This document shows, in pieces, positions 23,429 to 32,116 of a stretch of DNA of 64,000 bases. The stretch spans positions 248,001-312,000 of the forward strand of contig CAZDWS010000002.1 in NCBI GenBank assembly GCA_964509295.1, in the 5' to 3' direction. Both the position numbers and the translations under genes were made by a program. Under the pieces are notes generated by a model. The model searched no databases. It was not told the DNA's origin and was given only the letters and a program-made list of their open reading frames with translations. The first letter of the stretch is position 1. Each line of letters begins with the position of its first letter. The DNA comes from JBGSQR01 sp964509295. GTDB taxonomy: Bacteria; Desulfobacterota; Desulfuromonadia; Geobacterales; Pseudopelobacteraceae.

Positions 23429-23548
23429 CGTTTAAAACATGTTCAGGAGGTAGCCGACAACGACTCAATGATGTGTCTTGTAAGGTGAGCAGCGGTCCCC
23501 CACCGGTTTTCTTAAGCCGGTAACAGTCAAAAACAGGCAGTGGTAAAC

Positions 23549-23653
23549 GATAATACTAAACCATCCGCGAGGGTGGGGCGGAAAGCCTACGGGTCTCAAT
23601 GAGACAGCCGGGATGCCGAAATATCATGAGATTTCGGTGCCCCGGCTTTTTTT
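23549..23653 (+). ncRNA. GEMM-Ib riboswitch, copy 2 (predicted 3',3'-cGAMP sensor) with terminator
   Basis: It has the same fold and the same A at the specificity position (TACTAAACCATCCGCGAGGG). P1 is GATA (23549-23552) with TATC (23622-23625). The terminator is longer and better than in copy 1: AGCCGGG (23606-23612) with CCCGGCT (23641-23647), extended inside by CCGAAAT/ATTTCGG, then seven T. The downstream start codon is at 23789, behind AAAGGAG, leaving a ~135-nt leader. Two aptamer-terminator units in series mean both must be relieved for full expression. Confidence 0.9.
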
Positions 23654-23788
23654 GTGCCCACTTCCGGTAACCGCCGAAATCAGTTAATCGTGAAAAACTG
23701 CGAATCATACCCAATGGGCGGGAATTTGATCGCATCAGCATCCGCCGGAAGATTGCTACATAAGCCGGCTGGTAAAGGAGAATCTGGA

Positions 23789-26152
23789 ATGAATAAACTT
23801 TTTAAACGAACGTCCACATTGGTAACGGCTCTCTCTCTGATGGTTTTGGGGCTCGTGTTGTCAGGATGTGGCGGTAGTAGTCCCGGTGGTGTGTCTTCAG
23901 AGGTTGTCAGCGGAACTGCTGCAGTTGGGGATGCACTGTCCGGTCAGGTCAGTCTGAAAGACTCATCGTCACCTGCTAAGGAAAAAACTACTGTTATTGC
24001 CAGTGATGGTACTTTTGCCATCGACGTTACCGGTATGAAAGCGCCTTATGTCCTGCGAGCTTCAGGAACTGCAGGTGGAATAAATTACAAGCTGCACTCG
24101 TTTGCCGAAGGACGTGGCACTGCCAACATCAACCCGCTTTCAGACGCAATTGTCACCTGTGCCGCCGAGGATAACGACCCGTCAGATGTTTATGAAAAAT
24201 CAGATCACGACAAAAACCAGAGAATCAAAAAGAACCTGGCTAAATCCGTTACGGTCTTTCTGACCAAACTTCAGCCTTTGCTTAAACAGTACGCTTCAGA
24301 ACATACCAACCCGATTACCTCCAAATACATTGTCAATCATCTGGATATGGATGAGATGTTCGATAAGGTAAAAATCAGAGTTAATGACGGCATAATCACC
24401 ATTGTCAACCGCAAAACCGAAGCAGTCATTTTTACCGGCAGTCTCAGCGATATCGCCAACGGAATTTTTGACGGAGGAGCTTTGCCACCGACCGTTCCAG
24501 TTCCTTCCGTACCAGCTGGTCTTACAGCCGTTGGTGGCACAGGTCAGGTAACAGTTTCATGGACTTCTGTCAGCAATGCGACTTCTTATAACATCTACTA
24601 TTCAACTGCTTCAGGCGTTACAAAGGTTTCCGGCACAAAAATTACCGGTGCAGCCAATCCATATATCCAGACCGGACTGACCGCTGGAACAACGTATTAT
24701 TATATTGTGACAGCCGTTAACAGCGCCGGCGAAAGCGATGCATCCGGCCAGGTTTCTGCTGCAACGGCTTCAGCACCGCCAGTACCGACTGTCCCGGCAG
24801 CACCAGCAGGTGAAATTGCAACCGGCGGTACAAAGCAGGTAACTCTCACCTGGTCAGCAGCAAGTTCAGCAACTTCTTACAATGTCTATTATTCAACCTC
24901 CACTGGTGTGACCAAGGCTAACGGCACAAAAATTACCAATGCAACCAGTCCTATGGTTCAGACCGGACTTGCTGACGGAACCACCTATTACTACATTGTA
25001 ACGGCTGTAAACAGCGTTGGTGAAAGCGCAGCTTCTATACAGGTTGCAGCAACCACCCTGCCTGCAGTCCCGACTCCTACTGCACCTGCTGCACCGACTG
25101 GCGTTACAGCTGTTGGCGGAGCAACCCAGGCTACCATCAGCTGGCCTGCAGTTTCGGGAGCATCCTCCTATAATGTTTATTATTCAACTACCAGTGGCGT
25201 ATCCACAACTAACGGTACGAAAGCTGCCGGTGTAACAAGCCCCTATGTTAAAACCGGTCTTTCCGCTGGTACCACCTACTATTTCATCGTTACTGCAACC
25301 AACAGCGTTGGCGAAAGTGTTGCTTCAACCCAGGTGTCTGCCATCACAAATCCGGCTCCGCCATCTGTTCCGGTGGCTCCGACCGGCGTAACAGCAACCG
25401 GTGGTGCTAATCAGGTTTCAGTTTCCTGGCCAGCGGTATCAGGCGCTACTTCTTACAACATCTACTGGTCAACAGCTTCCGGCGTTACCAAGACATCAGG
25501 AACAAAGATCACCGGAGCAACCAGCACATATGCCCAGACCAGCCTTGCTGCAGGTACTACTTACTATTATGTGGTAACAGCTGTGAATGTTTCCGGCGAA
25601 AGCCCTGCATCGGCACAGGTTTCTACCAGTACCAATGCTCCGGTTCCGGTTGTTCCTGTTGCACCGGCCAGTATAACAGCTACCGGCGGCGCCAATCAGA
25701 TAACCCTGAACTGGTCGGCAGTCACAGGTGCAACATCTTATAACGTTTATTATGCAACTACGACCGGCGTAACAAAAACAAACGGCGCAAAAATCACCAA
25801 TGCCACTTCACCTTATCTGCAGACCGGCCTTGCTGCAGGAACAACCTACTACTACATCGTTACCGCAGTGAACAGCGCCGGGGAAAGCGTTGCCTCTACT
25901 CAGGCCAGTGCCGCTACGAATGCACCGCCGGTGGCCAGCTGCACAACATGTCATGCCATTCCTCCAGCAGTAGGCGAACATGCATTCCATAGCTTCGTCT
26001 CTTGTGCAACCTGTCATGGTACCGGTTACAGCACCACAACTGCAAATGCTGCAACCCATATGAACGGTGTTAAGAATCTGACCACAACAATCGGTTGGAA
26101 TTCCACATCAAGAAGCTGTTCCAACTCCTGCCACGGGAATAAGGCTTGGTAG
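23789..26152 (+). CDS. lipoprotein with five FN3 domains and a C-terminal haem-binding domain (copy 1)
   Basis: The ATG at 23789 has AAAGGAG 8-9 nt upstream; the longer frame would run back into the riboswitch terminator. The 787-aa product starts with a lipoprotein signal (MNKLFKRTS...LVLSGC, lipobox Cys about residue 27), then a ~200-residue domain of unknown type, then five fibronectin type III-like repeats. Each repeat has the pattern TAxGGxxQVxxSW...SYNxYYST...GTTYYYIVTAVNSAGES. The last ~75 residues contain CTTCH and CATCH (c-type haem sites) and CSNSCH, a possible CxxxCH site. It is probably attached to the outer membrane and faces outward, like PgcA-type extracellular cytochromes that also lie under GEMM-Ib control in Geobacter. 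Electron-transfer function is inferred from this. Confidence 0.87.
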   Translation: MNKLFKRTSTLVTALSLMVLGLVLSGCGGSSPGGVSSEVVSGTAAVGDALSGQVSLKDSSSPAKEKTTVIASDGTFAIDVTGMKAPYVLRASGTAGGINYKLHSFAEGRGTANINPLSDAIVTCAAEDNDPSDVYEKSDHDKNQRIKKNLAKSVTVFLTKLQPLLKQYASEHTNPITSKYIVNHLDMDEMFDKVKIRVNDGIITIVNRKTEAVIFTGSLSDIANGIFDGGALPPTVPVPSVPAGLTAVGGTGQVTVSWTSVSNATSYNIYYSTASGVTKVSGTKITGAANPYIQTGLTAGTTYYYIVTAVNSAGESDASGQVSAATASAPPVPTVPAAPAGEIATGGTKQVTLTWSAASSATSYNVYYSTSTGVTKANGTKITNATSPMVQTGLADGTTYYYIVTAVNSVGESAASIQVAATTLPAVPTPTAPAAPTGVTAVGGATQATISWPAVSGASSYNVYYSTTSGVSTTNGTKAAGVTSPYVKTGLSAGTTYYFIVTATNSVGESVASTQVSAITNPAPPSVPVAPTGVTATGGANQVSVSWPAVSGATSYNIYWSTASGVTKTSGTKITGATSTYAQTSLAAGTTYYYVVTAVNVSGESPASAQVSTSTNAPVPVVPVAPASITATGGANQITLNWSAVTGATSYNVYYATTTGVTKTNGAKITNATSPYLQTGLAAGTTYYYIVTAVNSAGESVASTQASAATNAPPVASCTTCHAIPPAVGEHAFHSFVSCATCHGTGYSTTTANAATHMNGVKNLTTTIGWNSTSRSCSNSCHGNKAW

Positions 26153-26209
26153 TAGCCAGGTTTTTCCTGAGCTGATATTTTTTAATAGACATATCAGTGT
26201 AATACAAAT

Positions 26210-26240
26210 AAGAGGCTCCGATTGTCGGGGCCTCTTATGT
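26210..26240 (+). terminator. hairpin between the two FN3/haem genes, possible weak terminator
   Basis: AAGAGGC...GCCTCTT with an inner CCGA/TCGG pair, followed only by TTATGT rather than a T run. It may slow rather than stop transcription, which would let the riboswitch-controlled transcript reach the second gene. Confidence 0.45.
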
Positions 26241-26281
26241 AAAATCAGAATTATCAGTCCTGTGGGATAGGAGAATATGAC

Positions 26282-28918
26282 ATGAATAAATTATTGAAAA
26301 AAACAACTACATCGGTGACAGCAATTTTCCTGATGTTATTCGGGCTTGTAATTTCGGGATGTGGTGGAAAGTCGGATGGTGTGTCGTCTGAGTTTGTTAA
26401 CGGGACGGCAGCTGTTGGGGCGCCGCTTTCAGGGCAGGTCAGTCTGAAGGATTCATCCGTCACACCCCAGCAGAGAACAACGGTTATCGGCAGTGATGGT
26501 ACCTTTGCAGTGGATGTAACAGGGCTGAAAGCGCCATTTGTACTTCAGGCAAGCGGGAGCGCTGACGGAGTCAATTACAAGCTGCATTCATTTGCCGCAA
26601 AAAGCGGCAGAGCCAATATCAATCCATTTTCTGACATTATTGTTGCAAGTGCTGCAGGAGACGCAAATCCTCTGGATGTTTTCAATAATGCCAGCGCTGC
26701 CAAGAATAATACCATCAACAACAATATGGCCGGTACTGTATCCGAACTGATGGTCAAGCTGCAGCCTCTGCTCAAACAGTACAATTCTGAAAATTCCAAC
26801 CCGATTACTTCCGTGTATGTTGCCAATCATTTAGGCATGGACCAGATGTTTGACAAGGTGATTGTAACGGTATCAAACGGTAATTTTACTATTGTTAACC
26901 GTGACAGCTCGGCAGTGATTTTTACCTGCAGTGTGGGCAATATTGCCGGTGGGACTCTGGATGAAAACGCTTTACCTCCGACGGCTGCTGTTCCGGTGGC
27001 TCCGGCAGGGCCAGCCGCCACAGGTGGAGCCGGTCAGGTGACACTGACCTGGACATCGGTCAGTAATGCGACCTCCTACAATGTTTACTATTCAACTACT
27101 TCCGGTGTCACCAAGGTTAATGGCACTAAACTTACCTCAGTCGGTACGCCGTTCGTTCAAACCGGTCTGTCGGCAGGAACTACCTATTATTATGTTGTAA
27201 CATCCGTAAACGCTTCCGGAGAAAGTGTTGAATCTCCCGAAGTTTCGGCAACTACGGCACCAGCCCCGCCCATTCCGACTGTGCCTGATGCACCGGCCTC
27301 GGTAATCGCCACTGGCGGTACCACCCAGGTGACGATTACCTGGGGTGCTGTTGCTACGGCAACCTCGTACAATGTTTATTATTCAACCGTCAGCGGCGTT
27401 ACCAAAGCCAACGGTACAAAAATCACCGGTGCCACCAGTCCAACAGTGCAGACAGGTCTTGCCGAGGGAACCAATTACTATTACATAGTGACGGCAGTCA
27501 ACAGTGTGGGTGAAGGAACTGCATCGGTTCAGGTTGCTGCAAAAACATTGGATCCTGCGCCAACTCCTGTGGCTCCAGCTGCTCCGGCCGGAGTTACAGC
27601 TGCAGGAGGTACAAATCAGGCTACGATTTCCTGGCCGGCAGTCGCCAATTCCACTTCCTATAATATCTACTGGTCAACCACCAGTGGTGTTTCAAAGGCC
27701 AACGGTACTAAAGTGGCCGGCGTGACCAGCCCTTATGTTAAGACAGCTCTTTCCGCAGGCACTAACTACTACTTTATTGTCACAGCTGTAAACAGTGTGG
27801 GAGAAAGTGCCGCATCAGCGCAGGTTTCAGCCACCACGGCCGCACCTCCGGTGCCGGTTCCAGCAGCACCCACAGGTGTTACTGCCACAGGCGGATCCAA
27901 TCAGGTTACTATTTCCTGGTCACCTGTTACAGGAGCAGATACCTATAATATCTACTGGGCAACTGCAACGGGTGTTACTACCGCTTCAACAAAGATAACA
28001 TCTGCTTCCAGACCTTATGTTCAAACCGGGTTGGCCGCTTCTACGACTTATTACTATATTGTCACAGCGGTTAACTCCTCAGGCCAGAGTGTTGCCTCGT
28101 CACAGGTTTCGGCTACCACCAATGCACCGCCGGTTGTTATTCCGGGTGCTCCGTCATCCGTGACTGCCACCGGTGGAGCCAATCAGGTTACCATTTCCTG
28201 GTCAACGGTTTCAGGTGCTACTTCCTATAATATCTATTGGGCAACAACATCAGGAGTAACCACTGCCGGCACAAAAATAACATCAGCTGCCAACCCTTAT
28301 GTGCACACCGGTCTGGCAACAGCCACGACCTATTATTATATTGTGACAGCGGTAAACTCCGCCGGGCAGAGTGTTGCCTCGACGCAGGTTTCAGCCACCA
28401 CAAATGCACCGGTAGTAGTTATCCCTGCTGCTCCAACCGGTGTTTCAGCTGTCGGCGGAGCCACCCAGGCGACAATAACCTGGTCGGCGGTCAGCGGAGC
28501 CACATCGTATAATATCTACTGGTCAACAACAACAGGCGTGACTAAAGCCAATGGCTCAAAGATAACCAATGCCACTTCACCGTATGTTCAGACAGGACGT
28601 GCCGCCGGTACTACCTATTTCTACATCGTTACTGCAGTCAACAGTGCCGGTGAAGGGAATGCTTCTTCCCAGGTAAGTGCAACGACCAATGCCCCGACAG
28701 CCAGCTGCACCACCTGTCATGCCATTCCTCCAGCAGTAGGCGAACATGCATTCCATAGCTTCGTCTCTTGCGCAACCTGTCATGGTACCGGTTACAGCAC
28801 TACAACTGCAAATGCTGCAACCCATATGAACGGCGTTAAGAATCTGACCACAACAATCGGTTGGAACTCCACATCAAGAAGCTGTTCCAACTCCTGCCAC
28901 GGGAAGAAAAACTGGTAG
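26282..28918 (+). CDS. lipoprotein with six FN3 domains and a C-terminal haem-binding domain (copy 2)
   Basis: An 878-aa paralogue of the preceding gene: lipoprotein signal (MNKLLKKTT...LVISGC), the same ~200-residue N-terminal domain (about half the residues identical by eye), six FN3-like repeats rather than five, and the same C-terminal CTTCH, CATCH and CSNSCH domain. The last 204 bases differ from copy 1 by only a handful of substitutions and no gap, far less than the N-terminal parts. The ATG follows GGAGAATATGAC. No riboswitch lies directly upstream; only the weak hairpin at 26210-26240 separates it from copy 1. Likely an outer-surface cytochrome-like protein; the number of FN3 units may set its reach from the membrane. 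Confidence 0.87.
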   Translation: MNKLLKKTTTSVTAIFLMLFGLVISGCGGKSDGVSSEFVNGTAAVGAPLSGQVSLKDSSVTPQQRTTVIGSDGTFAVDVTGLKAPFVLQASGSADGVNYKLHSFAAKSGRANINPFSDIIVASAAGDANPLDVFNNASAAKNNTINNNMAGTVSELMVKLQPLLKQYNSENSNPITSVYVANHLGMDQMFDKVIVTVSNGNFTIVNRDSSAVIFTCSVGNIAGGTLDENALPPTAAVPVAPAGPAATGGAGQVTLTWTSVSNATSYNVYYSTTSGVTKVNGTKLTSVGTPFVQTGLSAGTTYYYVVTSVNASGESVESPEVSATTAPAPPIPTVPDAPASVIATGGTTQVTITWGAVATATSYNVYYSTVSGVTKANGTKITGATSPTVQTGLAEGTNYYYIVTAVNSVGEGTASVQVAAKTLDPAPTPVAPAAPAGVTAAGGTNQATISWPAVANSTSYNIYWSTTSGVSKANGTKVAGVTSPYVKTALSAGTNYYFIVTAVNSVGESAASAQVSATTAAPPVPVPAAPTGVTATGGSNQVTISWSPVTGADTYNIYWATATGVTTASTKITSASRPYVQTGLAASTTYYYIVTAVNSSGQSVASSQVSATTNAPPVVIPGAPSSVTATGGANQVTISWSTVSGATSYNIYWATTSGVTTAGTKITSAANPYVHTGLATATTYYYIVTAVNSAGQSVASTQVSATTNAPVVVIPAAPTGVSAVGGATQATITWSAVSGATSYNIYWSTTTGVTKANGSKITNATSPYVQTGRAAGTTYFYIVTAVNSAGEGNASSQVSATTNAPTASCTTCHAIPPAVGEHAFHSFVSCATCHGTGYSTTTANAATHMNGVKNLTTTIGWNSTSRSCSNSCHGKKNW

Positions 28919-28953
28919 TAGCAAAGTTTTCCTGATTTGATGTTTTGTTAGTG

Positions 28954-29005
28954 CAACAAGAAAGGGGCCCCGCATGTCGAGGCCCCTTTCTTGTTGTTTA
29001 AAATT
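28954..29005. terminator. strong bidirectional terminator
   Basis: CAACAAGAAAGGGGCC (28954-28969) pairs perfectly over 16 bp with 28981-28996, with an 11-nt loop, followed by a T-rich stretch. It ends the FN3/haem transcript and lies next to the stop of the convergent kinase gene (29009). Confidence 0.9.
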
Positions 29006-29008
29006 TTT

Positions 29009-30514
29009 TTAAAAATATTTTGATGAAACAGGCAGGTAGATATGAAATGACGTTCCCCGCGATTTCGGGGATTCTGCTGTGATTGTGCCGTGGTGACTTC
29101 TGATAATGGTGTGACAGCTGGCCAGGCTCAGTCCCATGCCTTTGCGTGCCCCCATGGTCTTGGTTGTGAAATAGGGATTGAAAATTTTTGACATGTTTTC
29201 TGGCGGGATGCCGACGCCTGTATCTGCGAAAATGAAATGCACATATTTGCCCGGTGTGAGCAGCAGTTTATTTTTGTCCGTAATGCTGCAGTTTTCGGCA
29301 GTTATACGCAAAATCCCGCCGTCCGGCATCGCCTCAACTGCATTGGTGGTTATTTGGGAGATAACCAGTTGCATCTGCGAAATGTTGAACTTCATATCCA
29401 GAATATCCGGAGATAAGTTTGCTTCAAGTTTTATATTGGTCCCTTTTAGTGTTGCCTTTACTGTGGTCATGACAAGTGATGCCAGTGGAGCCGGGTGTGA
29501 AAGGTTCTCTTCGCTGAGGACCAGATTACGCAGTCTGCGGCTTAAATCACTGGCCTGCCCGGAACTTCTTTCCGCCACATCCAGCATATCAAATATTATA
29601 CTGCCCGGTTGGGAATGCATTTTAGCCAGTAGAATGTTACCGATAATTACCTGCAGCAGATTATTGAAGTCATGGGCTAATCCGGCGGCAAGTATGCCGA
29701 TTGCCTCCTGCTGTTTGAGGCGGATTGACTCCTCCTCTGTTTTTCTGAGGTCAGTAATGTCTTCAGCGGTCTTGATGAATTTAGTGGTTACACCATCATC
29801 CAGAGTGATCGGATAGATCCTGCTGTATTCCCAGTATAGCTGGCCATTTTTCTTGCGGTTTTGCAGGACTCCGTGCCAGGGGCGCCCATCCAAAAGGGTC
29901 CGCCAGATGTCGTCATAAACTTCATGGGAAGTTTCGCCCGACTTGAGAATCCGTGGCGTATTTCCGATAGCTTCTTCTGTACTGTAGCCTGTTATTTCGC
30001 TGAACCTGTGGTTGACCTGCTCGATAAACCCGTTAGGGTCGGTGATGACTACAATGCTGGGGCTCTGTTCCAGGGCAGTTGAGAGCAGTTGAATCCTCTC
30101 GCTCTGTTTTTTCAGGCTTTGTTTGAGTTTAATTACTTCAACGCAACTCTCGATTGAAGAAATCAGGTTTCTCATTACTACCGGTTTGACAATAAACTTG
30201 TTGATGCCGATATCAATAGCATTCAGCATGTTTTCGGTGTCATTCAGGGCTGTTAAAACAATTATCTGAGTCTCAGGAGATTTTCTGCGGATCTTTTCGG
30301 CCATTTCCAGGCCATCCATGACCGGCATCATGATGTCGGTAAGTATAATATCAGGAGAGTGCTGGAGGAAAAGGTCAAGCCCTTCGCGGCCATTTCTGGC
30401 GCAGAGAAATTTTTTGACCCGGTGTTGCAGCATGAAAGTCAGATGCTCTCTGGTAGATGTTTCATCCTCCACATAGAGCAGTGTTATGTCATAGATTTCC
30501 TTGCTTGGTTCCAT
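29009..30514 (-). CDS. REC-PAS-histidine kinase (hybrid signalling protein)
   Basis: A ~501-aa cytoplasmic protein without membrane segments. An N-terminal receiver domain (about 8-125; phospho-acceptor Asp in DIILTDIMMP, Lys in FIVKPV) is followed by a PAS/PAC sensor (about 150-265; ITGYSTEEAIGNTPRIL). The kinase core has the H-box GLAHDFNNLLQ, the N-box TTNAVEAMPDGG, DTGVGIPPENMSKIFNPYFTTK and MGLSLASCHTIIRSHHG. A receiver ahead of the kinase suggests it is part of a phosphorelay and is itself modulated by phosphorylation. No partner response regulator is adjacent. The second Met (30514) is preferred because AAAGG stands 5-6 nt before it, while the first (30532) has none. It converges on the FN3/haem genes and could sense a cue related to them; this is only positional. 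Confidence 0.87.
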   Translation of the reverse strand: MEPSKEIYDITLLYVEDETSTREHLTFMLQHRVKKFLCARNGREGLDLFLQHSPDIILTDIMMPVMDGLEMAEKIRRKSPETQIIVLTALNDTENMLNAIDIGINKFIVKPVVMRNLISSIESCVEVIKLKQSLKKQSERIQLLSTALEQSPSIVVITDPNGFIEQVNHRFSEITGYSTEEAIGNTPRILKSGETSHEVYDDIWRTLLDGRPWHGVLQNRKKNGQLYWEYSRIYPITLDDGVTTKFIKTAEDITDLRKTEEESIRLKQQEAIGILAAGLAHDFNNLLQVIIGNILLAKMHSQPGSIIFDMLDVAERSSGQASDLSRRLRNLVLSEENLSHPAPLASLVMTTVKATLKGTNIKLEANLSPDILDMKFNISQMQLVISQITTNAVEAMPDGGILRITAENCSITDKNKLLLTPGKYVHFIFADTGVGIPPENMSKIFNPYFTTKTMGARKGMGLSLASCHTIIRSHHGTITAESPKSRGTSFHIYLPVSSKYF

Positions 30515-30626
30515 GTCTGCCTTTAAACACATTAATTACGGTAAGCTAAAGATATTAATTGTGTTTTTTTAGCAGGTTTTATTAGGAAGAGCAAGGATTA
30601 GAATTGTGAATTTTTGATGTCTGAAG

Positions 30627-31325
30627 TCAGATCGCTTTCCTCCAGGAGAGCCTCTCTTCCAGCCAGCGGGACAGGGAAGTGAAGAAAAAGCAGAGAATGA
30701 AATAGATGATTGCGATGAAGATAAAGATCTCAGTCGGAAAGGACATGGTCCGATTGTTGATCTGTGTTGCAACATGGGTCAGTTCGGATACGCCTACGAT
30801 AAATGCCAGCGACGTGTCCTTGATCAGGGAAACAAACTGGTTGACGAAGGACGGAATCATATTTCGCAGACCCTGGGGCAGAACAATATAAAGCATGGTC
30901 TGGCGGTGGGAAAGGCCGGTGGAGATGGCGGCTTCGGTCTGGCCTTTGGGAATTCCCTCAATGCCTGCAACCACAATCCGCGACATGTAGGCCGAGGTAA
31001 ACAGGGTCAGCGCCATTATAACAGTGTTGGTTTCTGCAATTTTGCCAAACAGGGCCGGCATCAGGAAGTACATCCAGAAAATGACCATCAGCAGAGGCAT
31101 GCCGCGCAACAGGTTGATCAGTGCCAGCATGGGATAACGAATAAAGCTGTATCTGGAAATACTGAGCAATCCCATGATCATGCCGCCGAAAAAAGAGAGC
31201 ACGCAGGAAGCTACAGCCAGATATACAGTCAGCCCCAGACCGCCCAACGGTCCCTCCGGAAATCGGCCGATCATAAAGTAGGTAAAGTTGTCTGTGATGA
31301 CAGAAAAATTGAAAAGTTCTTCCAT
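30627..31325 (-). CDS. polar amino-acid ABC transporter permease (second)
   Basis: A 232-aa inner-membrane permease of the HisM/GlnP/GltK type: five hydrophobic segments and the EAA-like motif with EAAISTGLSHRQTMLYIVLPQGLRNMIPSFVNQFVSLIKDTSL. It starts 1 nt after the stop of the preceding permease. With it, the binding protein and the ATPase it forms a complete importer. Distinct from the other permease (about one third identity by eye), so they likely form a heterodimer. Confidence 0.93.
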   Translation of the reverse strand: MEELFNFSVITDNFTYFMIGRFPEGPLGGLGLTVYLAVASCVLSFFGGMIMGLLSISRYSFIRYPMLALINLLRGMPLLMVIFWMYFLMPALFGKIAETNTVIMALTLFTSAYMSRIVVAGIEGIPKGQTEAAISTGLSHRQTMLYIVLPQGLRNMIPSFVNQFVSLIKDTSLAFIVGVSELTHVATQINNRTMSFPTEIFIFIAIIYFILCFFFTSLSRWLEERLSWRKAI

Positions 31326-31326
31326 A

Positions 31327-32034
31327 TCAGGCCGCCTTGTGGATGTTGAGGACTTTTTCGTTGTAGATGTTTACCAGTGCGGTAATTGACAGGGAAATGA
31401 CGATGTAGACCAGAGTCGCTGCTGTAAAAGCTTCAAATCCCTTGAATGTATAGCTTTCCACCTGTCGGGCCTGATAGGTCAACTCCATTACTCCAATGGT
31501 CATGGCCAGTGAGGAGTTTTTGGCCAGATTCAGGAACTGGTTGATCAGCGGAGGTATGGTAATGCGCACCGCCTGGGGCAAAATGATGTACTGCATGGAC
31601 CGCAGGTAGGAAAAACCGGCGCTGCGGGCCGCTTCCATCTGCTCTTTCGGGATGGAGAGAACACCGGAGCGGATGTCTTCGGCAATGAAGGCGGATGTAT
31701 AGATGGTCAGGGCTATTACTGCCGCCGCAAACTCAAAGCCGGTCTCATTCAGCCAGTCATTGACAAACATGGGCAGAATCTTGTAGGAACCGAAATACCA
31801 GAAAAATATCTGCACCAGCAGTGGAGTATTGCGAAAGAATTCCAGGTAGGCAAGTGCAAACCAGCGCAGGGGACGGTTGTTGCCCATACGCATGACTGCG
31901 ATCAAGAGCCCGGAAATGAAGGCCAGTACAATTGATATGGCTGACAGCTGCAGGGTGATCTTCAACCCCGAAACAAGCCATTCATAATATTGTCCCGATG
32001 TAACAATTGACCAGTCAAATTGGTATTTTAGCAC
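31327..32034 (-). CDS. polar amino-acid ABC transporter permease (first)
   Basis: A 235-aa permease of the GltJ/HisQ type with five predicted membrane helices and the motif EAARSAGFSYLRSMQYIILPQAVRITIPPLINQFLNLAKNSSL for ATPase contact. It lies 82 nt after the binding-protein stop; the gap is filled by an inverted repeat. It follows the usual order ATPase, binding protein, permease, permease. Confidence 0.93.
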   Translation of the reverse strand: MLKYQFDWSIVTSGQYYEWLVSGLKITLQLSAISIVLAFISGLLIAVMRMGNNRPLRWFALAYLEFFRNTPLLVQIFFWYFGSYKILPMFVNDWLNETGFEFAAAVIALTIYTSAFIAEDIRSGVLSIPKEQMEAARSAGFSYLRSMQYIILPQAVRITIPPLINQFLNLAKNSSLAMTIGVMELTYQARQVESYTFKGFEAFTAATLVYIVISLSITALVNIYNEKVLNIHKAA

Positions 32035-32050
32035 TTTTGAACCCCTTGGG

Positions 32051-32106
32051 TAAGGTTGAGGTTAAGGTTGAGGTTAAGGAAAAGCTAAACCTCAACCTCA
32101 GCCTTA
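32051..32106. repeat. GGTTRAG heptad hairpin between binding-protein and permease genes
   Basis: Repeats of AAGGTTGAGGTTAAGG (32051-32079) are followed after 8 nt by the complementary AACCTCAACCTCAGCC (32088-32103). In the transcript the arms can form a hairpin of about 14 bp immediately after the binding-protein stop. It is built from 6-7 nt units similar in style to the other heptad elements of the window. Confidence 0.75.
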
Positions 32107-32116
32107 ATCTGTCTTT

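Noticed and set aside
23431..23548. Short peptide gene behind the AGGAGG at about 23445
   Set aside because: The nearest in-phase ATG is ~17 nt away and the frame ends after six codons; it is more likely leader RNA between the two riboswitches.
24500..28690. FN3 repeats as recent DNA tandem repeats
   Set aside because: The units are similar in protein but well diverged in DNA, so they are old domain duplications; only the haem end is nearly identical between genes.
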